The position numbers and the translations under genes are program-made. From Asticcacaulis excentricus (lineage in GTDB: Bacteria > Pseudomonadota > Alphaproteobacteria > Caulobacterales > Caulobacteraceae): a stretch of 64,000 nucleotides of DNA. Below, in pieces: positions 1-10,321 of the stretch (position 1 is the stretch's first letter; each line of letters starts with the position of its first letter). Under the pieces are notes generated by a model. That model was not told where the DNA came from. It saw only the letters and a program-made list of their open reading frames with translations, and did no database searches. Location: positions 91,001 through 155,000 of the forward strand of contig NZ_AP018828.1 in NCBI RefSeq assembly GCF_003966695.1, written 5' to 3'.

Positions 1-2128
1 TCAGCGACGGGTTCTGCGCCGCCATACCCAGCACCTGATTACGGGCATTGAGCAGGGCTTCGTGACCCAGACCCCCGACATCTTTCAGTTGGAGGTTGAA
101 GCCTGATGAGTTGCCGAGTTCAGACACCGCCGGCGGCACGATGGCAAAGGCCATGGCGTCACGGAACTGGCTGAAGGCACCCATGGCGCGCCCGGCGACA
201 GCGGGGGCTTTCAGGTCCGGCGACTTGCGCTCCTCAAAGGGTTTGAGGCGGACGAAGGCCATACCAGCATTTTGCCCCACGCCGGCGAAGGAGAAGCCGC
301 TGACCGTAAAGTTCGATTCCACGGCCGGGTCCTTGGCAAAGTGCGCGCCGACCTGATCCATGACCTGACCGGTACGCTCATCCGTGGCCCCCGGCGGCAG
401 TTGCACCAGCGAGAACATGATCCCCTGGTCTTCTTCCGGCAGGAAGGAGGTCGGGATGCGGGTGAACAGGAAGGCCATCAGGCCGACGATCACCGCGAAG
501 ACGATCATATAGCGACCGCCCTGCCCCAGAATCTTGCCCACTGTGTTGCGGTAGCCATTGGCCATGCGGTCGAAATTGCGGTTGAACCAGCCGAAAAAGC
601 CTTTCTTGTCCTGATGCTCGGCATCAGAGGCCTTAAGAAGCGTGGCGCACAGGGCGGGCGTCAGGATCAGGGCCACCACCACCGACAGGACCATGGCCGA
701 AACAATGGTGATCGAGAACTGGCGATAGATGACGCCCTGCGACCCGCCAAAGAAGGCCATAGGGATGAACACCGCCGACAGGACCAGCGCAATGCCGATC
801 AGCGCCCCGGTGATTTCCTCCATCGACTTGATAGTCGCGGCCATGGGCGGCAGCTTGTCTTCATGCATGACACGTTCGACGTTTTCGACGACGACGATGG
901 CGTCATCGACCAGCAGACCGATGGCCAGCACCAGCCCGAACAGGGTCAGGGTATTGATCGAATAGCCAAAGGCGGCCAGCACACCAAACGTCCCCAGCAA
1001 CACCACCGGCACGGCGATGGTCGGGATGATGGTGGCGCGCCAGTTTTGCAGGAAGAGGAACATGACGACAAAGACGAGCACCACGGCTTCGATCAGGGTC
1101 TTCACGACCTCATGGATCGAGAGCTCGATAAACGGCGTCGTGTCGAACGGCACCACGTAGTGGTAGCCCTTGGGGAAGTTCTTTTCCAGCTCGGCCATCT
1201 TGGCCTTCACCGCATTGGCGGTGTTGAGCGCATTGGATCCGGTGGCCAGGCTGATGGCGACCCCGGTCGCTTCACGGCCATTGAACTTCACTGTACCCGT
1301 ATATTGCTGAGCCCCCAGTTCGACACGCGCCACGTCCTCCAGCTTCACCACGGCGCCGCCAGAGGTGTTCTTGAGGATGATGTTGCGGAACTGCTCGATG
1401 CGGGTCAGGCGCGACTGCGCCGTAATCGTGGCGTTGAGCACCGTGCCCTTGACGGCGGGCAGACCACCCAGTTGCCCGGCCGAGACCTGCGTGTTCTGGG
1501 CGCGGATGGCATTCATCACGTCGGTCGGCGTCAGGCTGTAGCTGGTCAGCTTGGCCGGATCGAGCCAGATACGCATGGCGTACTGAGCCCCGAAGTTCTG
1601 GATGGTGCCGACGCCATCGACGCGGCTGAGCTGATCGACCAGGGTCGAGGACATGTAGTCGCCGAGGTCGTGGCCTGAGACATTGGGGTCTTCGGAATAG
1701 AGGCCCACCACCATCAGGAAGCTGGAGGTCGCCTTGGCCACGGTCAGGCCCTGCTGCTGCACCTCCTGCGGCAGGAGCGGCGTGGCCGATTGCAGCTTGT
1801 TCTGCACCTGAACCTGCGCGATGTCCGGATCGGTCCCCGCCTTGAAGGTCAGGGTGATCGAGGCCGCACCGCTCGAATCCGAGGTCGAATTCATGTACAA
1901 AAGGCCGTCAATGCCCTTCATCTGCTGCTCGACAATTTGGGTGACCGAGTCTTCAACGGTCTTGGCCGAAGCACCGGGATAATAAGCACTGACCGACACC
2001 TGCGGCAGGGCGATCTGCGGATACTGGGCGATCGGCAGGTTGGCGATGGACAGAAGGCCCGCCATCATGATGACGATGGCCACCACCCAGGCGAAGATCG
2101 GTCTATGGATAAAGAAACGCGAGATCAT
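1..2128 (-). CDS. RND multidrug efflux permease, AcrB/MexB (HAE1) family, cut at left window edge
   Basis: Inner-membrane proton-driven pump of a tripartite drug efflux system. The minus-strand frame opens at the ATG complementary to 2126-2128 and stays open to base 1, giving about 709 of the roughly 1050 residues usual for the family. The C-terminal third lies outside the window. Visible hallmarks are an N-terminal membrane helix (about residues 12-33, [16 protein letters not shown]), the periplasmic porter region, and the transmembrane proton-relay motif [18 protein letters not shown] with its Asp-Asp pair near residue 407. It lies 119 bases downstream of the adaptor gene on the same strand, so the two are probably one operon controlled by the divergent TetR gene. 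The family is certain; the substrate is not readable from sequence. Confidence 0.95.
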   Translation of the reverse strand, partial: MISRFFIHRPIFAWVVAIVIMMAGLLSIANLPIAQYPQIALPQVSVSAYYPGASAKTVEDSVTQIVEQQMKGIDGLLYMNSTSDSSGAASITLTFKAGTDPDIAQVQVQNKLQSATPLLPQEVQQQGLTVAKATSSFLMVVGLYSEDPNVSGHDLGDYMSSTLVDQLSRVDGVGTIQNFGAQYAMRIWLDPAKLTSYSLTPTDVMNAIRAQNTQVSAGQLGGLPAVKGTVLNATITAQSRLTRIEQFRNIILKNTSGGAVVKLEDVARVELGAQQYTGTVKFNGREATGVAISLATGSNALNTANAVKAKMAELEKNFPKGYHYVVPFDTTPFIELSIHEVVKTLIEAVVLVFVVMFLFLQNWRATIIPTIAVPVVLLGTFGVLAAFGYSINTLTLFGLVLAIGLLVDDAIVVVENVERVMHEDKLPPMAATIKSMEEITGALIGIALVLSAVFIPMAFFGGSQGVIYRQFSITIVSAMVLSVVVALILTPALCATLLKASDAEHQDKKGFFGWFNRNFDRMANGYRNTVGKILGQGGRYMIVFAVIVGLMAFLFTRIPTSFLPEEDQGIMFSLVQLPPGATDERTGQVMDQVGAHFAKDPAVESNFTVSGFSFAGVGQNAGMAFVRLKPFEERKSPDLKAPAVAGRAMGAFSQFRDAMAFAIVPPAVSELGNSSGFNLQLKDVGGLGHEALLNARNQVLGMAAQNPSL

Positions 2129-2247
2129 GACGGTGCCTTTGCAGGAACGGATGCAGTCAGATGGAGGTCTGGCAGATAGAGGTCTGGGGCTGACGACGGA
2201 CACACTTCGGGCGTCGCGTCGTCAGTCATTTATTTAAAACGCTTGAT

Positions 2248-3444
2248 TTACTTGGCTTTTTGCGCAGGCGCCGCGGCAGCCGGAGCTTCCTTGGCCGCAC
2301 CGACACTGACGGGTTTGACCGGGGCTTCGGGACGGATCTTCTGAAGACCCTCCACTATCACCTTGTCACCGGCTTGCAGACCTTCGGTCACCAGCCACTT
2401 GTCACCGACCGTCTGCGCCACCTTGATCGGGCGCATCTCGGCCTTGCTGTCCTTCGACACCACCATGACCGTGGCATTGCCCTTCGGATCGCGCGTCACC
2501 GCCGGCTGCGGCACCAGAATGCCGTTGCCGACCACGCCCGACACGATGCGCGCCTTGGCATACATGCCCGGCAGCAGGACGCCGTTGGGGTTGGGGAACA
2601 GGGCGCGCAGCGTCACCGTACCGGTCGATTCATCGACGCTGACGTCCGAAAATTGCAGCTTGCCCTTGATGGGATAGACCGTGCCATCTTCGAGGACCAT
2701 TTCGACATCGGCCGTGGCGGCCTCACCGATCTGACCCGCCGCCGCCGCACGCCTCAGCGCCATCAGCTCGGTGACCGATTGATTGATGTCGAGATAAACA
2801 TTGTCGATATTCTGGATGCGCGTCAGCTCGGTGGCCTGCGCCGCCGTGACCAGAGCGCCCGGTGTGACGTTCGACTTGCCGATACGGCCAGAAATCGGGG
2901 CCACGACCTTGGTCCAGCCGACATTAATGCCCGCGGTTTGCAGCGCGGCCTGACCGGCGGCGACGGTCGCCTTGGCCTGAGCGTACTGCGCCTGCGCGTC
3001 GTCATTATCCTGCTTCGAGACGGCGTTGATCTTGACCAGTTCGGCATAGCGTTCAGCCTTCAGCCGTGCCGCCGTCAGATTGGCTTCGGCCTGAGCCACA
3101 GTGGCCTGCGCCTGAGCGTAGGAGGCCTGGAACGGCGCGGCGTCGATCTGATACAGCGGCTGACCCGCCTTGACGTAGCTGCCTTCGGTGAACAGTCGCG
3201 CCTTGACGATGCCGCTGACCTGCGGACGCACTTCCGACAGAAGGTAGGCCGAGGTGCGGCCTGACAGTTCGGTCGTCAGATTGACCGACTCAGACGCCAC
3301 GACGACGATCCCGACCTCGGTCGGCCCGCCCATGCCCATGCCGCCCGCACCGGGGCCGCCTTCCTTCTTGCCGCAGGCCGTGAGGGTGAGGCCAAGCGCC
3401 AGCACCACCGCTGCGGATTTCATAAGGGGAAATTGCGATCTCAT
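2248..3444 (-). CDS. RND efflux periplasmic adaptor (membrane fusion protein), lipoprotein
   Basis: Periplasmic adaptor linking the RND pump to an outer-membrane channel. The 398-residue product starts with a lipoprotein signal ending in a lipobox (LTAC, Cys at about residue 24) followed by a Gly/Met-rich linker. A split lipoyl domain (VRPQVSGIVKARLF near residue 72) flanks an Ala/Gln-rich alpha-helical hairpin (about residues 105-170). The beta-barrel and membrane-proximal domains follow, and the tail is Ala/Pro/Lys-rich. It is the first gene of the adaptor-permease pair. No outer-membrane factor gene is visible; it may lie beyond the left edge or elsewhere. Repression by the neighbouring TetR protein is inferred from the shared 250-base intergenic region. 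Confidence 0.94.
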   Translation of the reverse strand: MRSQFPLMKSAAVVLALGLTLTACGKKEGGPGAGGMGMGGPTEVGIVVVASESVNLTTELSGRTSAYLLSEVRPQVSGIVKARLFTEGSYVKAGQPLYQIDAAPFQASYAQAQATVAQAEANLTAARLKAERYAELVKINAVSKQDNDDAQAQYAQAKATVAAGQAALQTAGINVGWTKVVAPISGRIGKSNVTPGALVTAAQATELTRIQNIDNVYLDINQSVTELMALRRAAAAGQIGEAATADVEMVLEDGTVYPIKGKLQFSDVSVDESTGTVTLRALFPNPNGVLLPGMYAKARIVSGVVGNGILVPQPAVTRDPKGNATVMVVSKDSKAEMRPIKVAQTVGDKWLVTEGLQAGDKVIVEGLQKIRPEAPVKPVSVGAAKEAPAAAAPAQKAK

Positions 3445-3574
3445 GCGGGTTCTCTCCGGAACGAAATGTCAGTCACTTGTAAATGCCGCCCTATACGTTG
3501 GCGCAGATCAAAGTGTGCAACGCAAAACAAGCCCTACACCTGTCGCACGGATGTGCAAGAAAGTGTCAGCACGA

Positions 3575-3600
3575 AATGAGAGTGAACGATCATTCTCATT
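3575..3600. promoter_or_regulatory. Probable TetR operator between efflux operon and tetR
   Basis: A near-perfect 26-base palindrome: the outer arms AATGAGA and TCTCATT are exact, around a core TGAACGATCA. It lies midway in the divergent intergenic region of the adaptor and TetR genes. Its size and symmetry fit a TetR/AcrR-type operator. Binding is inferred. Confidence 0.6.
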
Positions 3601-3694
3601 TTTTCTGGCATTACGCGGCTTTTTGGTGTATGTCAAGCGCAGAGATAATATTAAAAATGTTAACCCCTTATCCACGAAGGGTTTGCCACCTCGG

Positions 3695-4330
3695 ATGACC
3701 AGTACAGCTTTGAAGTCCGCACTTGCCGATTCCCCTACCCTGCCCCGTGCGCGTCAAAGCCGCGAGGAGCGACGCCAGCAGATTCTGGACGCCACCTTGC
3801 GCTGCGTCAGACGCTCCGGTTTTCATGGCGCCTCCATGTCCGACATTGCCGCCGAAGCGAAGATGAGTGTCGGCGTTATCTATCGCTACTTTGCGAATAA
3901 AGAAGCTATTATTGAAGCCATCGTCGCCAATGATCTGGCAGAAATGCGCGCCAAATTCGCCGAATGGGACCAGACGCCGGACGATCAGTTGCTGGACACC
4001 CTCCTCAACACCATCGACTTCGCGCTGGACCACAAGTACGGCCCCGACAAGAGCGCGCTGGCCCTCGAAGTGCTGGCCGAAGCCGCACGCAATCCGCGCG
4101 TCGCGGCCATCGTGCAGTCCGCCGACATGCAGGAACGCGAACTGGGCCGCAGCCTCTGTGAGCGCCTCAATCCGGGGTGTGACCGGCGGCGTCTGGACGC
4201 GCGCGGCGAAATCATCAGCATGTTGTTCGACGGCATGATGATCCGCGCCATCACCCATCCCGACATCGACCGTGAGGCGCTGGCCAACGATTTGCGCGCG
4301 GTGATGAAGGTGCTGTTTATCCTGAAATAG
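3695..4330 (+). CDS. TetR/AcrR family transcriptional regulator
   Basis: A 211-residue DNA-binding repressor, probably of the divergent RND efflux genes. The N-terminal helix-turn-helix is clear (REERRQQILDATLRCVRRSG, then MSDIAAEAKMSVGVIYRYFANKEAI, about residues 18-65). The C-terminal half is a helical ligand-binding domain ending in FDGMMIRAITHPDIDREALANDL. The frame is open far upstream, but the ATG at 3695 gives the normal family length and leaves the palindromic operator outside the gene. Divergent orientation from an efflux operon is the classic arrangement for local control. The inducer is unknown. Confidence 0.93.
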   Translation: MTSTALKSALADSPTLPRARQSREERRQQILDATLRCVRRSGFHGASMSDIAAEAKMSVGVIYRYFANKEAIIEAIVANDLAEMRAKFAEWDQTPDDQLLDTLLNTIDFALDHKYGPDKSALALEVLAEAARNPRVAAIVQSADMQERELGRSLCERLNPGCDRRRLDARGEIISMLFDGMMIRAITHPDIDREALANDLRAVMKVLFILK

Positions 4331-4484
4331 GTTGGCTCAGGGCGCGGCAAGATAGCACCATAAACAGCTTTTATCCGCCGCCGCCCCCACGGTTAACCCT
4401 CCATTAAAAAACGAAGCGTTACTGGACGTTCAGTTCAGAAAACGAGTCGGCTCAGACATGTGCCGGCAACAGGTGGGGGCGACT

Positions 4485-6113
4485 ATGCTTGAGCGTTTGG
4501 GCATCCGGTTAGGCGTGGGCTGGCGCGACGGGCTGATCGCCGGAGGGGCCCTGTTTGCCGCCGCTGCCGTCACCGGTCTGGCGGTCTATCTCACGGCTTC
4601 GTCAGCGCTGAAAAACGAGGTGCGCACCAATCTGATGCGCGTCGCCGTCAGCGCGGCACAACTGACCGACACCACCGCCCACGCCCGCATCACCCGCCCG
4701 GAAGATCAGGGCAATGCCGATTACGAGCATGTGCGCGCCCCCTATTTCGCCCTGCTGCGCGGCAATCCGGACCTCGCCTACATCTACACCATGGTCCGGG
4801 TGGACGGTAAGACCCGCTTCATCATGGACGCCTCCATCCCCAAACCGGGCGAAACCGTCCTGCCGACGGGCGTAATGGAAGTCTATGAAGACAGCACATC
4901 GACCCTCGAAAAGGCCTTTGCCACTCAGGCCCCGCAGGTCGAGTCGGAAACCTACACGGACAAATGGGGCACCTTCCTGTCGGGCTATGCGCCGCTGGTG
5001 GACAAGGGCCGCTTTGTCGGTCTGGTCGGCGTCGATATCCGCGTGGACGCCTATCTGAAACGGCTGGAGGGCATCCGCAACGCGCTGCTGACCGGTCTGG
5101 GCGTGGCGGCGCTGGCGGCCATTGCCGCCGGGCTGATCGTTGGACGCCATCGCCACGCCGCCGAGCGCGTGCGTCAGGAAAACGCCGCCCGCTCGCAGCA
5201 ATTGCAGGCCATGGAGCACGACCGCCTGCGTACCGAGCACGCGGCGCTTCAGGCCGAAGCCAGCCGCCGCGCCGCCATGTCGGAGGCCGCTACCGCCTTT
5301 GAACAGACCGCCTGCCGCATTCTCGACCAGGTGAAGCAGTCAGTCGGCGGCCTGCACGAACGCGCCGCCGATGTCTCGGAAATCGCCATCCGCACCCGCG
5401 AAGGCGTCGAAACCGCCGCCACGGCGACGCGCAATACGCAAGAGCGCGCCCGGCACGTCTCCGAAGCCGCGCAGGCCCTCAGCCTCGCCATACGCGATAT
5501 CGCCGAGCGCAGCGCCCGCTCAGACGCCATCGCCCACGAAGCGGCGCACCGCTCCGCCGACGCGGCGGCCAAGCTCGACTCCCTGTCAGCCCGGTCGGCG
5601 CAGATCACCGACATTATCGGCCTGATCGACGACGTGGCGTCCCAGATCAATCTGCTGGCGCTCAATGCCACCATAGAGTCGGCGCGCGCCGGAGACGCCG
5701 GCAAGGGCTTTGCCGTCGTCGCCTCAGAGGTCAAGACCCTCTCCGGCCGCGTCGCCGAAGCCACCCGCCGCATCACCACCCAGATTCAGGATATCCAGTC
5801 GGCGACTCGTGAGACCGTGGACAGCGTCGGGGCCATCCGCAGCATCATCGAAGACATGGGGCGCACGGCTCAGGACGTCGCTCAGGCCGTCGAGGCGCAA
5901 ACGGGCCTGACCGCCCGCATCGGCGAAACCATCGAACAGACCGCCGCCGACGCACAGGCGGTGGGGCGCACCCTGCAACAGGTGCACCGTTCGGCCGATG
6001 AAACCGATCAGACCGCCGCCTGCGTGAGCGAGGAATCGGCGCATCTGGCCGAAGAAACCGCACGCCTTAACGGGGCGGTGGACGCCTTCCTGCGCGCGGT
6101 GCGGGCGGCTTAG
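4485..6113 (+). CDS. Methyl-accepting chemotaxis protein with periplasmic sensor
   Basis: Membrane chemoreceptor of 542 residues. One membrane helix (about residues 13-35) is followed by a periplasmic region of about 160 residues. Its [19 protein letters not shown] and [24 protein letters not shown] segments resemble a Cache-type sensor. A second helix (about 203-222) follows, then a coiled cytoplasmic part. The signalling hairpin is conserved ([20 protein letters not shown], then [25 protein letters not shown]). No clear HAMP domain is visible between the second helix and the signalling region. The ATG at 4485 is preferred over an in-frame ATG at 4458 because a purine-rich AGGTGGGG lies a few bases before it. 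The ligand is unknown. Confidence 0.9.
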   Translation: MLERLGIRLGVGWRDGLIAGGALFAAAAVTGLAVYLTASSALKNEVRTNLMRVAVSAAQLTDTTAHARITRPEDQGNADYEHVRAPYFALLRGNPDLAYIYTMVRVDGKTRFIMDASIPKPGETVLPTGVMEVYEDSTSTLEKAFATQAPQVESETYTDKWGTFLSGYAPLVDKGRFVGLVGVDIRVDAYLKRLEGIRNALLTGLGVAALAAIAAGLIVGRHRHAAERVRQENAARSQQLQAMEHDRLRTEHAALQAEASRRAAMSEAATAFEQTACRILDQVKQSVGGLHERAADVSEIAIRTREGVETAATATRNTQERARHVSEAAQALSLAIRDIAERSARSDAIAHEAAHRSADAAAKLDSLSARSAQITDIIGLIDDVASQINLLALNATIESARAGDAGKGFAVVASEVKTLSGRVAEATRRITTQIQDIQSATRETVDSVGAIRSIIEDMGRTAQDVAQAVEAQTGLTARIGETIEQTAADAQAVGRTLQQVHRSADETDQTAACVSEESAHLAEETARLNGAVDAFLRAVRAA

Positions 6114-6143
6114 GGAAATCAATGGTCGGCAGGCTTCACACAA

Positions 6144-6161
6144 CTGTCACAAAACTGTTGT
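6144..6161 (+). promoter_or_regulatory. Pho box (PhoB binding site) upstream of pstS
   Basis: The sequence CTGTCACAAAACTGTTGT matches the two-half-site Pho box plan, CTGTCAY - 4 A/T-rich bases - CTGTCAY. The first half is exact and the second reads CTGTTGT. It sits 143 bases upstream of the pstS start, so phosphate-starvation induction of pstSCAB by PhoB is likely. The regulator gene is not in the window. Confidence 0.7.
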
Positions 6162-6303
6162 AATGCCCCCTCAGCTTCACAGCACCGCCTGCCGTTTACC
6201 CTTGCGTCATATTTGTTTAACGCAGCGGTGCTTTACCGGTGGTTGGATTCGGATACGGGCTTCCCATCGGAAACGTGTTCGTCGGATCATCGGAGACGAG
6301 TAG

Positions 6304-7422
6304 ATGTTCAAACCCTTCGCCCTGGCGCTTGGCGCGCTGCTGATGCTGACCGCGTGCTCGGATAAGGGTGCTGCGACGGCCGAAGGCAAGGACGCGCCGG
6401 CGGCGGGCGACATCACCGGCGCGGGTTCGACCTTTTTCGCGCCGCTGGGGGCCAAATGGGCCGAAACCTATAAGGACACCACCGGCGTCCGTCTGAATTA
6501 TCAGTCGATCGGCTCCGGCGGCGGCGTGCGTCAGATCAAGGTCAAGACGGTCGATTTCGGCGCCACGGACAAGCCGGTAAAGCCCGCTGACCTCGACGAA
6601 ACCGGCCTGTTGCAATTCCCCATCGTCATGGGTGGCATCGTCCCCATCGTCAACCTGCCCGACGTCAAGAGCGGTCAGATGAACCTGACCGGCCCGCTGC
6701 TGGCCGATATCTATATGGGCAAGGTCAAGCGCTGGGACGACCCGGCCATCCGAGCCCTTAATCCGGGCCTGAAGCTGCCGCACCTGCCCATCACGGTTAT
6801 CCACCGCGCTGACGGGTCGGGCACCACCTTCCTCTTCTCCAACTATCTGGCCAAGGTCAGCCCGACCTGGAAGGAAGAGGTCGGAGCCGCCGACGCGCTG
6901 GAATGGCCCGCGGGCCTTGGGGGCAAGGGCAATGAGGGCGTCTCTGCCTTCGTCAAGCAAACGCTCGGCGCTATCGGCTATGTCGAATTCGCCGTCGCCG
7001 CGCGCACCGGCACCGCTGTCGCCAATATGCGCAATCACGACGGCCACATGATCGCCCCGTCCATCGAAGCCTTTGCCGCGGCGGCTGCCGGGGCGGACTG
7101 GGCCAACGCGCCGGGCAACCAGCTTCTGCTGCTCGATCAGCCGGGGGCTCAGGCGTGGCCGATCACCGGCACCGTCTTCATCGTCATGCACAAGACGCAG
7201 GACAAGCCGGCCAGCGGCCGCGCCGCCCTCACCTTCTTCGACTGGGCCTATACCAATGGCGACGCGCTGGCGACAAAAATGCACTACGTCCCCCTGCCCC
7301 CTGAGGTGAAGCAGATGATGCGCGCCCAGTGGTCGCAGATCACAGGTCCGGACGGTAAGCCGGTCTATGCCCCGGCCACCCCCGCGCCCGCCGTGGCGGC
7401 GTCTGCCGCCTCCGCTCAGTAA
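6304..7422 (+). CDS. pstS: Phosphate ABC transporter substrate-binding lipoprotein PstS
   Basis: High-affinity periplasmic phosphate-binding component. The 372-residue product has a lipoprotein signal (MLTAC, Cys18), so it is membrane-anchored rather than freely soluble. The phosphate-binding loops are readable: GAGSTFFAPLGAKW near residue 40, NYQSIGSGGGVRQI near residue 64, and HRADGSGTTFLFSNYL near residue 167. An Ala/Pro-rich tail ends the protein. It is the first gene of pstSCAB; pstC begins 4 bases after its stop. A Pho box stands upstream. There is no sign of truncation. Confidence 0.97.
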   Translation: MFKPFALALGALLMLTACSDKGAATAEGKDAPAAGDITGAGSTFFAPLGAKWAETYKDTTGVRLNYQSIGSGGGVRQIKVKTVDFGATDKPVKPADLDETGLLQFPIVMGGIVPIVNLPDVKSGQMNLTGPLLADIYMGKVKRWDDPAIRALNPGLKLPHLPITVIHRADGSGTTFLFSNYLAKVSPTWKEEVGAADALEWPAGLGGKGNEGVSAFVKQTLGAIGYVEFAVAARTGTAVANMRNHDGHMIAPSIEAFAAAAAGADWANAPGNQLLLLDQPGAQAWPITGTVFIVMHKTQDKPASGRAALTFFDWAYTNGDALATKMHYVPLPPEVKQMMRAQWSQITGPDGKPVYAPATPAPAVAASAASAQ

Positions 7423-7426
7423 GCTT

Positions 7427-8368
7427 ATGGAAACCCCGATGTCTCTTCAGAGCGCCCGCCACCCAGACCCCGTTGACCCGATCTTCCGCGGCCTCGCCTT
7501 CGCGGCGGCGACGACCCTGCTGCTTACTCTGGGCGGCCTGATCGTCGCCCTGATGATCGGCGGCTGGCCCGCCATCTCCAAGTTCGGCTTCGGCTTCCTG
7601 ACCTCCAGCACCTGGAACCCGGTCACCGAAGTCTATGGGGCCGCCGGTCCCATCGTCGGCACGCTGATCACCGCGGTGCTGTCTCTGACCATCGCCCTGC
7701 CCATCGCCGTCTGCGTCTCGGTCTTCCTGACGCAGTACTGCCCCAAGCAGATCGCTCAGCCGGTTTCAACCGCCATTGAGCTTCTGGCCGGTATCCCCTC
7801 CATCGTCTATGGCATGTGGGGCCTGTTCGTCTTCGCACCGTGGTTTGCGCGCACGGTGCAACTGCCCATCCTGACCAGCCTCGACCCCGAAAGCTTCTGG
7901 GGCAAGCTGCTGGCCGGGGTGCCCAACGGCGCCAATATCTTCACGGCCTCCATCGTGCTCGCTATCATGATCCTGCCCTATATGTCGGCGGTCTTCCGTG
8001 AACTGTTCCGCTCGATCCCGCCGCAGGTGCGCGAAGCCGCCTTCGGCCTCGGCTGCACCTCCTACGAAGTGGTGGGCTCGGTCCTGATCCCCTACGTCAA
8101 GAAGGGCATGATCGGCGTAGTTATGCTGGGCTTTGGCCGCGCCCTGGGTGAGACCATGGCCGTCACCTTCATCATCGGCAATTCGCACCGCTTCCCGGAC
8201 TCGCTGTTCGCTTCGGGCTCGACGCTCGCCTCGACCATCGCCAATGAGTTCAACGAAGCCTCCGGCGTCCACCTCGCCTCGCTGATCGCGCTGGGTCTGG
8301 TGCTGTTCCTGATTACCTTCACCGTTCTGGCCATCGCCAGGGCGCTCCTGTCCTCGCAGCGTTACTAA
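7427..8368 (+). CDS. pstC: Phosphate ABC transporter permease PstC
   Basis: Inner-membrane permease of the high-affinity phosphate importer, 313 residues with about six hydrophobic segments. The permease coupling loop is visible (REAAFGLGCTSYEVVGSVLIPYVKKG, about residues 203-228), followed by GFGRALGETMAVTFIIGN, typical of PstC. Two ATG codons, 7427 and 7439, are possible starts. Neither has a strong ribosome binding site, and translational coupling to pstS (4-base gap) is likely. Confidence 0.96.
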   Translation: METPMSLQSARHPDPVDPIFRGLAFAAATTLLLTLGGLIVALMIGGWPAISKFGFGFLTSSTWNPVTEVYGAAGPIVGTLITAVLSLTIALPIAVCVSVFLTQYCPKQIAQPVSTAIELLAGIPSIVYGMWGLFVFAPWFARTVQLPILTSLDPESFWGKLLAGVPNGANIFTASIVLAIMILPYMSAVFRELFRSIPPQVREAAFGLGCTSYEVVGSVLIPYVKKGMIGVVMLGFGRALGETMAVTFIIGNSHRFPDSLFASGSTLASTIANEFNEASGVHLASLIALGLVLFLITFTVLAIARALLSSQRY

Positions 8369-8381
8369 GGGAGGCAAGAGC

Positions 8382-9221
8382 ATGGATCGCGCCCTTCGCC
8401 GCAAAATCGCCAATCAGGCCTTCGTCATTATCTGCACCGGGGCCGCGCTGGTCGCGCTCGCTGCGCTGGCCCTGATCATGTTCTCGCTGCTGACCAAGGG
8501 CGTCGGCGGGGTGGACCTGATGCTGTTCACCGCCGACACCCCGGCCCCCGACTCGCCGGGCGGCCTGCGCAACGCCATCATCGGCTCGATCCTGATGTGC
8601 GGCGTCGCCATGATGATCGCCGTGGTCATCGGCGTGCTGGCCGGGACGTGGCTGGCCGAAATCGGTGGCAACACCCCCTATGGCCACGTCGTGCGCTTCC
8701 TCAATGACGTGCTGCTGTCGGCCCCGTCCATCCTGATCGGCCTGTTCGTCTATTGGTGGGTCGTTGTGCCCATGGGCGGCTTCTCCGGTTGGGCCGGGGC
8801 GATCGCACTCGGTATCATCGCTACCCCCATCGTGACGCGCACCACCGAAGACATCCTGAACCTTCAACCCAATGCCCTGCGTGAAGCCGGCATGGCGCTG
8901 GGGGCCTCTCAGTGGGTTACGGTGCGCAGCATCATCTGGAAGGCGGCCGGGGCCGGTATGCTGACCGGCGGTCTCTTGGGCTTTGCCCGTATTTCGGGTG
9001 AAACCGCGCCGCTGCTGTTTACCGCTCTCAACAACCAGTTCCTGAGCTTCGACATGTCGAAGCCCTTCGCCAGCCTGCCGGGCGCCATCTATCCCTTCGC
9101 CATGAGCCCCTACGAGACGTGGAACACCCTCGCCTGGGCCGGGGCGCTGTTGATTACGCTGGCGGTTCTGGGCGTCAACATTCTGGGGCGCTGGCTCGCC
9201 CGCGACAAAGATCACAAGTAA
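8382..9221 (+). CDS. pstA: Phosphate ABC transporter permease PstA
   Basis: Second inner-membrane permease of the Pst importer, 279 residues with about six membrane helices. The coupling loop NALREAGMALGASQWVTVRS and the segment GFARISGETAPLLFTALNNQ are characteristic of PstA. A good GGAGG ribosome binding site precedes the ATG. It lies 13 bases after pstC and 9 bases before pstB, in one operon. Confidence 0.96.
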   Translation: MDRALRRKIANQAFVIICTGAALVALAALALIMFSLLTKGVGGVDLMLFTADTPAPDSPGGLRNAIIGSILMCGVAMMIAVVIGVLAGTWLAEIGGNTPYGHVVRFLNDVLLSAPSILIGLFVYWWVVVPMGGFSGWAGAIALGIIATPIVTRTTEDILNLQPNALREAGMALGASQWVTVRSIIWKAAGAGMLTGGLLGFARISGETAPLLFTALNNQFLSFDMSKPFASLPGAIYPFAMSPYETWNTLAWAGALLITLAVLGVNILGRWLARDKDHK

Positions 9222-9230
9222 GGCCTCGTC

Positions 9231-10031
9231 ATGTCCGACACCGATTTCCAAAGCGTCATCACCCCGCCCCCGGCCGATCAGCTTGTGCTGGAAACGCGGA
9301 ACCTCAACTTCTACTACGGCACGCATCAGTCGCTGTTCGGCGTCTCCATGCCGGTCAAGCGCAATGGCATCACCGCCCTGATCGGTCCGTCGGGCTGCGG
9401 CAAGTCCACCCTGCTGCGCACCATGAACCGCATCTATGACCTCTATCCGGGTCAGCGCGCCGAAGGCGAGATTCTGGTCGATGGCGAGAATATTCTGGGC
9501 CCCAAGGTCGATGTGACCAGCTTACGCGCCCGCGTCGGCATGGTGTTCCAGAAGCCGACCCCCTTCCCCATGTCGATCTACGACAATGTGGCCTTCGGCG
9601 TGAAGCTGTACCACAAGAAGTCGAAGTCGCAGATGGACGAGGTGGTCGAAAAGGCCCTGCGCCGCGCCGCCCTGTGGGACGAGGTGAAGGACAAGCTCAC
9701 CAAGTCCGGCCTGTCGCTTTCGGGCGGTCAGCAGCAGCGCCTGTGCGTCGCCCGCGGCATCGCGGTTGAGCCGGAAATCCTGCTGCTCGACGAACCGGCC
9801 TCGGCGCTCGACCCCATCTCGACGGCCAAGCTGGAAGACACGCTCGAAGAGCTGAAGCGCGACCTGACCATCATCATCGTGACCCATAACCTGCAACAGG
9901 CGGCGCGCCTGTCGGACTACACGGGCTTCATGTATCTGGGCAAGATGGTCGAATACGGCCCAACCGAAGAACTGTTCGTCAAGCCGAAGGTCGAGCGCAC
10001 CTCCGACTATATCGGCGGCCGCTTCGGTTAA
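9231..10031 (+). CDS. pstB: Phosphate ABC transporter ATPase PstB
   Basis: Cytoplasmic ATPase that energises phosphate import, 266 residues. Walker A is GPSGCGKST (52-60), the signature is LSGGQ (163-167) and Walker B is ILLLDEP (183-189). [21 protein letters not shown] and the C-terminal YIGGRFG are typical of PstB. The operon stops here: no phoU follows, although phoU often does. Instead the last four bases overlap the 3' end of a convergent parE gene, leaving no room for a terminator between them. Confidence 0.98.
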   Translation: MSDTDFQSVITPPPADQLVLETRNLNFYYGTHQSLFGVSMPVKRNGITALIGPSGCGKSTLLRTMNRIYDLYPGQRAEGEILVDGENILGPKVDVTSLRARVGMVFQKPTPFPMSIYDNVAFGVKLYHKKSKSQMDEVVEKALRRAALWDEVKDKLTKSGLSLSGGQQQRLCVARGIAVEPEILLLDEPASALDPISTAKLEDTLEELKRDLTIIIVTHNLQQAARLSDYTGFMYLGKMVEYGPTEELFVKPKVERTSDYIGGRFG

Positions 10032-10321
10032 GCTTCAAAGGCGGCGGGCATATCGCGAGCGGCATTCAATACCCGCACCACTTCGATACCCTGCTCTACA
10101 GGACGATAATAAAGCACATAGGGCCGGATCGGAAAGCTGCGCAACCCAGCGTAGAGTTCCGGTCGGGGTCGCCCCATGTCGGGATGCAAAGACAACTTTC
10201 TCAGCGTTTCGGCAATACGATCCAACATCTTATCCGCGGCGTCAGGACGATCTTTGGCGATATAAAGCCACAGGGCTTCGAGATCGTCTTTCGCCCTTGC
10301 CGTCTTTAAAATCCGGGTCAT
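10028..10321 (-). CDS. parE: ParE/RelE-family toxin
   Basis: Toxin of a type II toxin-antitoxin pair, 97 residues. The ParE fold signature is recognisable: [29 protein letters not shown] in the N-terminal helices, then [31 protein letters not shown] and [12 protein letters not shown] in the beta sheet. ParE proteins usually poison DNA gyrase; RelE relatives cut mRNA. The start overlaps the parD stop by 4 bases (translational coupling). The 3' end overlaps the pstB stop by 4 bases in convergent orientation. Confidence 0.92.
   Translation of the reverse strand: MTRILKTARAKDDLEALWLYIAKDRPDAADKMLDRIAETLRKLSLHPDMGRPRPELYAGLRSFPIRPYVLYYRPVEQGIEVVRVLNAARDMPAAFEA

Noticed and set aside
272..1678. 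Long plus-strand open frame (468 codons)
   Set aside because: It is the antisense of the RND permease gene; its His/Arg/Gln/Gly-rich translation is typical of the complement of high-GC coding DNA.
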